64,000 nucleotides of DNA, taken from NCBI GenBank assembly GCA_905221605.1, contig CAJNDS010001191.1, positions 586,644 to 650,643 on the forward strand. Reading direction: 5' to 3'. The notes under the pieces were generated by a model, which searched no databases, was not told the origin of the DNA, and saw only the letters and a program-made list of their open reading frames with translations. Below, one piece after another: positions 58,621-64,000 of the stretch. Within the stretch, counting starts at the first letter, position 1. Each line of letters opens with the position of its first letter. Position numbers and translations under genes: made by a program. This stretch comes from Symbiodinium natans. Lineage: Eukaryota; Sar; Dinophyceae; Suessiales; Symbiodiniaceae.

Positions 58621-59015
58621 GTTTAGGGTTTAGGGTTTAGGGCTCAGGGTTTAGGGTTTAGGGTCTGGGTTTAGGGTTTAGGGTTTAGGGCTTAGGAATA
58701 TTCCCCAAACCCTCAACCCCAAACCCGAAACATAGTTTGCCTGCTCGCCCTGAACGGCCTCTGATTTTTCCTGCGTCGGCAATCGATGAACTTTAAGGTC
58801 TCACGCGCGACGCCGGGGGTATGCTGCACACGTCGCGCTTTAAACCTTTAGGGCTTCCTTGTTTTGTAGGAATAGTAAAGTTTGACCTTTCTATTCCTTG
58901 GTTTTTGAAGAAGTATTTGAGTTTTGAGGTTGGATAGGGCCTTCGGCTTTTGCATGAGGATTCCAGGTTCGGGCCGAAGTTTTAGGGTTTGGATGGTTAC
59001 GGCCTCTGATTGCAG

Positions 59016-59146
59016 TTGTGCCACACTGCAATCATGCATCCTCATCGCCGTCTCATCGACGTCACCATGAGATTGCCCAGCCCATTGTCCCACTGCTCAG
59101 GCAGGATGACAGCGCTGTGAGCCCAGAATGTTTCATGCGCTGTGAG
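59016..59146 (+). CDS. Candidate exon, 131 bp
   Basis: After CTGATTGCAG the frame reads VPHCNHASSSPSHRRHHEIA, QPIVPLLRQDDSAVSPECFM RCE. Strong donor GTGAG|GTATGT. A family-2 MITE sits 16 bp into the following intron. Confidence 0.58.
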
Positions 59147-59162
59147 GTATGTTGGCAATCCT

Positions 59163-59267
59163 AGAGACTCCAAAACCCCTTAATTAAGGAATATACCTTA
59201 AGTCATACTAGGGTTCCTATCATTTTTTTTGGGGTATGTTCCTTAATTAAGGGGTTTTGGAGTCTCT
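59163..59267. mobile_element. MITE family 2, intronic
   Basis: AGAGACTCCAAAACCCC ... GGGGTTTTGGAGTCTCT. Lies just after the donor at 59147. Confidence 0.88.
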
Positions 59268-59366
59268 GGGAATCCTAAACCCTAAACCCTAAACGCTAAA
59301 CCGTTGAAGCGGCTGCTTGAAAATCCTTCGGCTCCATGTCCAGTTTGCCTTCGTGGAACACTCTCT

Positions 59367-59463
59367 AGGACCCGGAGCAGGCTCTTATTTTCTATTTTTT
59401 GGGGTTCCCCTTGAAACCAAAACAGGGTACCCTTTCATTCCTAGGTTACTCCTGGGTCTAGTT
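59367..59463. mobile_element. MITE family 3
   Basis: CTAGGACCCGGAGCAGGCTC ... GGTTACTCCTGGGTCTAG. Confidence 0.82.
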
Positions 59464-59630
59464 CTTCTCCTGCACAGGAGTTCCAAAGGGCCTGAAATCT
59501 TTAGGTTCGGGGGTTCAGGGAGTAGGGCTTAGTGCGTTTGCACTGTTTACAGCCAATCGCCCATACGAGAAACCGCATGGATCCCGATTTCTACATGTAG
59601 GAGCTTGTAAGTTGTATGTTGGGCTTCCAG

Positions 59631-59761
59631 ATTCCCCGACCGAGGTTGTCACCCTTTGGCGTGGACCTGAGCAAGACTTTCCGCTCACAGCCGTTTCAGA
59701 TGATCTGGGCGTCGTCCGCAATGGCAATGTTCAATACTATTCCAACCTGCTCTTGCCGTTT
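59631..59761 (+). CDS. Candidate exon, 131 bp
   Basis: After GGGCTTCCAG the frame reads DSPTEVVTLWRGPEQDFPLT, AVSDDLGVVRNGNVQYYSNL LLPF. Donor GTTT|GTATGA. Strand-rich, with an extracellular-domain look (a Cys-loop receptor-like 'W.P...V..NG.V.Y' rhythm), but this is only an impression. Confidence 0.5.
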
Positions 59762-60148
59762 GTATGACTTTCTGGTTGCTTTAAGCGTCGTGCGATGGGG
59801 CAGCATGAAGTCTTCACCTGCTCGGTGCTGTACTCGCTAGAGTACAGTTGTCATTGGCATCTCTAGTTTGGTCTGCTACCGCTCGGTTGTGCGCGTGAGG
59901 AAGTGCACGCTGCAGTTCTTCTTCCGACATGCGAGACTGCAGTCGACATGTCACCAACAACAAACTGGACATCACAGAAAGATGCCACCTCACGTTGCGC
60001 ACTACGCATGCCTATGTATTCCTGCATCTGTCGTCCCGTGCCTGCCGACGCAAAACCCTACAACGCCCTGTCGCCGGAAACCCGAAGCCCTTCGCCCAAA
60101 GAACTGTAGACCTCCAGCCCTACAGGCCATAAGCCATACCCCTCTCAA

Positions 60149-60288
60149 CCCTAAACCCTACACCCTACACCCTAAACCCTAAACCCTAAACCCTAAACCC
60201 TAAACCCTAAACCCTAAACCCTAAACCCTAACCCCTAAACCCTAAACCCTAAACCCTAAACCCTAAACCCTAAACCCTACCCCTCTCA
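60149..60288 (-). repeat. Interstitial telomeric tract, about 19 units
   Basis: CCCTAAA with a few CCCTACA and CCCCTAAA units. Confidence 0.94.
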
Positions 60289-60318
60289 ACTCTGCATAAC
60301 TCTCCGTCCCCGGCACAG

Positions 60319-60370
60319 GGAGCGCTATGCGAACTGGGCGGCCGAGTGGTACCCCACCTCGGTGCACGAG
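60319..60370 (+). CDS. Candidate exon, 52 bp
   Basis: Acceptor CTCTCCGTCCCCGGCACAG. Reads ERYANWAAEWYPTSVHE. Donor CACGAG|GTGGGT. Both splice sites are strong. Located between the CCCTAAA tract ending 60288 and the TTTAGGG tract 60405-60447. Confidence 0.55.
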
Positions 60371-60487
60371 GTGGGTATTTTGAGTTCAGATCCCCCCCTA
60401 AGTGGTTTAGGGTTTAGGGTTTAGGGTTTAGGGTTTAGGTTTAGGGTACCCCTGGTATTATGAATTCAGATCCCCCTCTAAGTACTA

Positions 60488-60665
60488 GAGAGGTCGGAAG
60501 AATCACGAATCGTATTCCCTTATTGTCCCTATATAGTTGTGCTATAATAACCCCCTAATACCCTATTAAGGAGTATAAGGGCCTTAATGATTAGAATGGG
60601 TGTTGGAGGTTCTTAGAGTATACTTGTAAAGGGACTATAAAGGAATACTAGTAACTGTTCTTGAA
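60488..60665. mobile_element. MITE family 8, two nested or adjacent copies
   Basis: GAGGTCGGAAGAATCACGAA ... GTGCTATAATAACCCCCTAA, followed by a mirrored half (CTTGTAAAGGGACTATAAAG ... ). Confidence 0.6.
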
Positions 60666-61031
60666 ATTATTTCTGAATAAGCCCCCCCCCCCCTGGGGTA
60701 TATAGGGTATCTTAAAAAGTACTTGGCGGGTTGGGGGTCGAGGTAGGGTCCAGGGTTTAGAGGGCTTCGGGGGTTTTGCAGATTCGGTGGGAGGATGAGA
60801 GGAGGTCGCGTACAGTGACAGGCTTCGGGCCACGTCTGGAGTCGGAGGCTGGTTTCGAGCGTGGGTTAGGGTGGAGGCAGTTGCCTTGAGCCAGTTTCGA
60901 GGGTCTGCTCACCCTTAGCCCTGCTCCTGAGCTACTATGGCCGCCGGCTCTGGGGCTTTCAGACCTCGTGAGGGTGAGGGATGTTTTGGCTGCTAGGGCT
61001 TAGAGAAGGGTTCCTTCTAGGCTGCTGATCA

Positions 61032-61135
61032 CGGATCAGTACCCCCTTATTCTTAGTAGGGAATGAGGGAACTAGGGCGCTAGGATTATGTAGGGGACCT
61101 CATTCCCTCGTTCCCTACTACGAACCAGCCAGAAG
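61032..61135. mobile_element. MITE family 9
   Basis: Left TTCTTAGTAGGGAATGAGGG, right TCCCTCGTTCCCTACTACGA, inverted with few mismatches. Confidence 0.72.
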
Positions 61136-61139
61136 CAAG

Positions 61140-61251
61140 GGCAGTTGGGCTTGCGGGGGAGATCCTCCGCTCCCTGCGCGAAAGCAGGAAAGAGGGGTCC
61201 TCGACCGCGCCACAAGATATCTGGCCGCGAGGCTGCTGCTCTAATCCCTAA
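61140..61251 (+). CDS. Candidate exon after MITE
   Basis: AVGLAGEILRSLRESRKEGS then STAPQDIWPRGCCSNP and TAA. Starts after AGAAGCAAGG, just past the family-9 MITE. Confidence 0.42.
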
Positions 61252-61346
61252 AAACCGTGTAGAGTTGGTCTTTCTGCAAGAGCTTGCTTGCTGATAGAGG
61301 GGCTTGCGAGAGCCTGCTCAGCAGACTCCTAGAGTGCAAACCAACT

Positions 61347-61457
61347 TGGTAGCCCAGTGGTACCCTTTTTCCTTTTTTTTCGGTTCTGGGTTCCCTTATA
61401 AAGTAACCAACCAAAACAAGGGTGTCCTTATTATAATATGGTTACTGGGCTGCCAAG
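61347..61457. mobile_element. MITE family 4 abutting an exon
   Basis: Left CTTGGTAGCCCAGTGGTACC, right GGTTACTGGGCTGCCAAG. The terminal AG of the element is the apparent splice acceptor of the exon starting at 61458. Confidence 0.75.
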
Positions 61458-61576
61458 ATATCGGCGTGTATTGGAATCACAGGGGCGAGGAGGCTGCGCT
61501 TGTTTCGGCGACAAGGGTAGCTTGGGGTGTGGCTGCCCACGGCACAGCGGCCAGGTTTCCAAGCATCGGTTTCAAG
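61458..61576 (+). CDS. Candidate exon using a MITE acceptor
   Basis: DIGVYWNHRGEEAALVSATR then VAWGVAAHGTAARFPSIGFK. Donor CAAG|GTACCA. It begins at the first base after the MITE end. Protein-like and alanine-rich. Family unknown. Confidence 0.52.
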
Positions 61577-61680
61577 GTACCATGAGTCGCGATAGGAACA
61601 TCAACTGGCCACAGATCGTGAGTATCATGAGTGAAAGAGTAGCTTGTGTTCATGTATTTTTGTCTGTTCTCCAACCGCAG

Positions 61681-61714
61681 GTCAGTTCTACCCAGAGCAG
61701 TTCATTGATGAAAA
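61681..61714 (+). CDS. Small candidate exon
   Basis: Acceptor TCTGTTCTCCAACCGCAG. Reads QFYPEQFIDE. Donor GAAAA|GTGAAG. Reading on in another frame gives a longer but weaker frame to 61986. Confidence 0.42.
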
Positions 61715-62431
61715 GTGAAGGGACGTCATACGATCTCAATCGACTAGCTTTGCTTCATGATGTGCATGATCTGAGACAGCAAGTGTGCCACAAGGCCGGC
61801 ATTCAAAGAAGACCTCGTCCATTTAAAGCCCTGGCCTCATGTCTCGTGCTTTCTGAAGCTATACCCCTATATTTTGGGGGGGTCGTCTCAGAGCTCAGGG
61901 TATACTCAAACCCGCCTCCCCTACCCAAACCCTCCCTCCCTGAAGACTCTTACTTAAAGGCACCTGCTGTCGGCTTACAGAGCTGAGGGCTTATTTACCT
62001 CTTTTTTTATAATTATACAACTATATAATTCTATATACTTATGTATAAATATATGTATATGCATATCAAGAGACTACGTCCTGTATTTATGACAGGACAC
62101 GCCCTTAATGCCTTGGGTGCCCTACGTACATCTAGCCATATCTTCCTGGAGCAAGTTTTAGGACGTTCAGGGGTGCACACCCGGGCCTGAGGCTACCTGT
62201 CAATCCCAGCAGATTCTTTGCCCCCATAAAAGAAGGAAGAGGTTCCCAACTATTCGGGAATCACTTCGGACACAACGTTTATCCCTTGCAGCCCCAAACC
62301 AGAAGTTCTGGAGTCAAGGGAACGTCCGTGACGCCTCCTTCAACTCGCACAGTCGCCACATCAAGCTCAATTACGGTTCATGAGGCAACTATTCCATCTA
62401 AACACTAAACCCTAAACCCTGCAACTTGGTC

Positions 62432-62563
62432 ATGGCCCTTCAGAAGAGGAAGTTCCGGAATGTGTTCCGAGCACGGCGGAGAGTGGCCAAAACCGTAACC
62501 CCAAACCAAACCCTGAACCCACGCAAGTCGAAGTTAGCTCTCCGAGCCTCACAACCCACCTAA
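62432..62563 (+). CDS. Candidate basic peptide or terminal exon
   Basis: MALQKRKFRNVFRARRRVAK then TVTPNQTLNPRKSKLALRAS QPT and TAA, 43 codons. Strongly basic. It could be a terminal exon or a short gene. Confidence 0.33.
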   Translation: MALQKRKFRNVFRARRRVAKTVTPNQTLNPRKSKLALRASQPT

Positions 62564-62865
62564 AGTGCTTAAACGCTTATAGATAGAGTTAGCTTAGGGA
62601 AATCTGCCAATAATTGAAGGTAAAGGGTTCAGAGGTTTAGGGTATGGGGTTTAGGGTCCAGGGCGCCTTCTCTTTTACAACTTTAGGCTTTTGCCTTGCT
62701 GTTGGTTAGCAGGGAATGAGGGAATTAGGGCCCTGTATATACCCTTTAACAAACAGTAAGTTCCCCTAAGCCCTAAACCCAAAAACCTAAACCCTACAAC
62801 CCCAAACCCTAAACCCTAAACTCTAAGCCCTAAACCCTAAACCCCGAACCCTGCCAAACTTCCAG

Positions 62866-62928
62866 GCTCTGGATACGTCTCGCGCACCTGTCCAAAGACC
62901 CACAGGAGGCCGAAATCCTGACCGGAGG
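62866..62928 (+). CDS. Candidate exon
   Basis: After CCAAACTTCCAG the frame reads LWIRLAHLSKDPQEAEILTG G, with donor GGAGG|GTGGGG. A telomere-like tract follows (62937-63060), and CCCTAAA-like units precede it. Confidence 0.48.
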
Positions 62929-63074
62929 GTGGGGGCTTAGGGTTGAGGGTTGAGGGTTGAGGGTTTAGGGTCTAGGGTTTAGGCTTTAGGGTTCCGGGGT
63001 CGGGGTTTGGGGTTCAGGTTTCAAATACGGGCTTAGGGTTGAGGGTTCACAGTAAACTTCCAAAAGTTGTAACA

Positions 63075-63165
63075 TCATTACCCTCATACCCCCAGAGGGC
63101 TACGAAAGGGAATCCCAGCACTAATCGTCCTTACACCATGTTCCAACTTTAAGGAGTTTACTGTA
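63075..63165. mobile_element. Inverted-repeat element
   Basis: ACAGTAAACTTCCAAAAGTT and AACTTTAAGGAGTTTACTGT pair around ATTACCCTCATACCCCCAGA. About 115 bp, starting near 63050. Confidence 0.65.
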
Positions 63166-63659
63166 GGGTCTAGGGTTTAGGGTTCAGGGTTCAGGGGTCA
63201 GGGTTTGGGGTTCAGGTTTTGTATTCGGGGTTTGAAGAGTTATAGAGGTATTGGGTTACAGAGAAACCGGCCTAACAGGTTTAGAACATAGTTTCAGGAA
63301 TATGGAGTCGTGGGATTAGAAAGTTGTAGGATTACATGGCTTTTGTTCTAAAAGTTTTTCGAGAGGGCAGGGGGCGGGGGGTTGGGGGGTGGGGGGGGCT
63401 ACAGCCTGAACCCTAAACCCTAAACCCGAAGGGAGTGTCAAGGGCCTTTGCAATGTTAGAGGGTTTAGGGTTTAGGGTTTAAGTTTAGGGTATTCTCTCC
63501 TTTTTTGGTGGAGGAATTGGGTTTAGGGCTTTGGGGGTGTCGAATCTTGGGCTACGTTGCCAAACTCTACTTATAGACCCTATGACTCTATGACCCTGCA
63601 ACCCAAAGTGCTTTCGGCTTCCTAAACCCTTGGCCCTAAACCCTAAGCCCCATGGCCCG

Positions 63660-63728
63660 GAGCGGTGGTTCGAAAGGTTTTTTTGGGCGTTGAAACGGCG
63701 TCTCGATGGTGACTGCGCCTGTGCGAAA
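63660..63728 (+). CDS. Candidate exon closing in a telomeric tract
   Basis: ERWFERFFWALKRRLDGDCA CAKP, then TAA within the CCCTAAA tract 63726-63788. Either the stop codon comes from the repeat, or the donor lies slightly upstream. Confidence 0.38.
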
Positions 63729-63787
63729 CCCTAAACCCTAACCCCTAAACCCTAAACCCTAAACCCTAAACCCTAAACCCTAAACCC

Positions 63788-63847
63788 TACGTTCGGCCAG
63801 AAACGGTCCAGATGTTGATCAGGGCATGTTTTGGGAGTGTGGGGTAG
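63788..63847 (+). CDS. Candidate exon following a telomeric tract
   Basis: YVRPETVQMLIRACFGSVG and TAG, starting at the last CCCTA of the tract. Composition is good but no acceptor is visible. Confidence 0.33.
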   Translation, partial: YVRPETVQMLIRACFGSVG

Positions 63848-64000
63848 ACACTGGCACGGTTCAATGCTTCGTTTCATGGCTGGTCTCTAGACCTAAGTAG
63901 TGCATAGCCTGCATAGCCTGCCTTGCATGGACGCCAGAATTTTCTCGAAGTTAGGTCAAGTCTGTTTCGACCAAGCGCCGAGATTTACAACTACCTGTTC

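Noticed and set aside
1-64000. True chromosome end
   Set aside because: No tract continues to either window edge. The telomeric repeats are internal and in both orientations.

Overview
The window looks like dinoflagellate nuclear DNA. Four things point that way. TTTAGGG (Arabidopsis-type) repeats are scattered through it in both orientations. Splice junctions include GT, GC and apparently GA donors. Every exon I could support lies on the + strand. A sequence resembling the 3' end of the dinoflagellate spliced leader (TTTGGCTCAAG, with CCGTA just upstream) sits in an LTR. No rRNA, tRNA, bacterial operon or CRISPR was seen. The species cannot be read from the sequence.

Layout. (1) 1-1130: a few exon-like fragments and degenerate telomeric repeats. 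(2) About 1138-14605: a 5.65-kb tandem duplication (first copy 1138-8947, second 8948-14605). The first copy carries an extra 2,223-bp internal tandem duplication, so a two-exon gene of unknown function occurs three times (exon 1 at 2567, 4790 and 10444). (3) 15072-23902: a complete, young LTR element with two 279-bp LTRs that look identical by eye and a 5-bp TAGGG target duplication inside a telomeric array. Its primer-binding site matches the anticodon arm of initiator tRNA-Met (copia-like half-tRNA priming). The interior has no recognisable protease, integrase or reverse transcriptase. It holds three overlapping frames with WW, S1, MLLE/PABC and SAM-like domains and six CCCH zinc fingers. 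(4) 23.9-64 kb: short exon islands of 50-200 bp, separated by interstitial telomeric tracts, at least a dozen families of about 100-bp inverted-repeat (MITE-like) elements and simple repeats.

How the parts connect. In the 24-64 kb part the repeats are largely intron. About ten exon-like segments end exactly where a TTTAGGG tract begins, so the tract supplies the 5' splice site (G|GTTTAG). One gene at 41.2-43.8 kb can be partly assembled (an 'ISHQW ... HPDPHGEKY ... WIWMD ... LPQ' protein). One of its introns is a 119-bp MITE-like element flanked by a 4-bp duplication, and removing the element restores the frame, as expected of an introner. Exon calls rest on reading frame, splice signals and protein-like composition read by eye. 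They should be treated as candidates until matched to transcripts.
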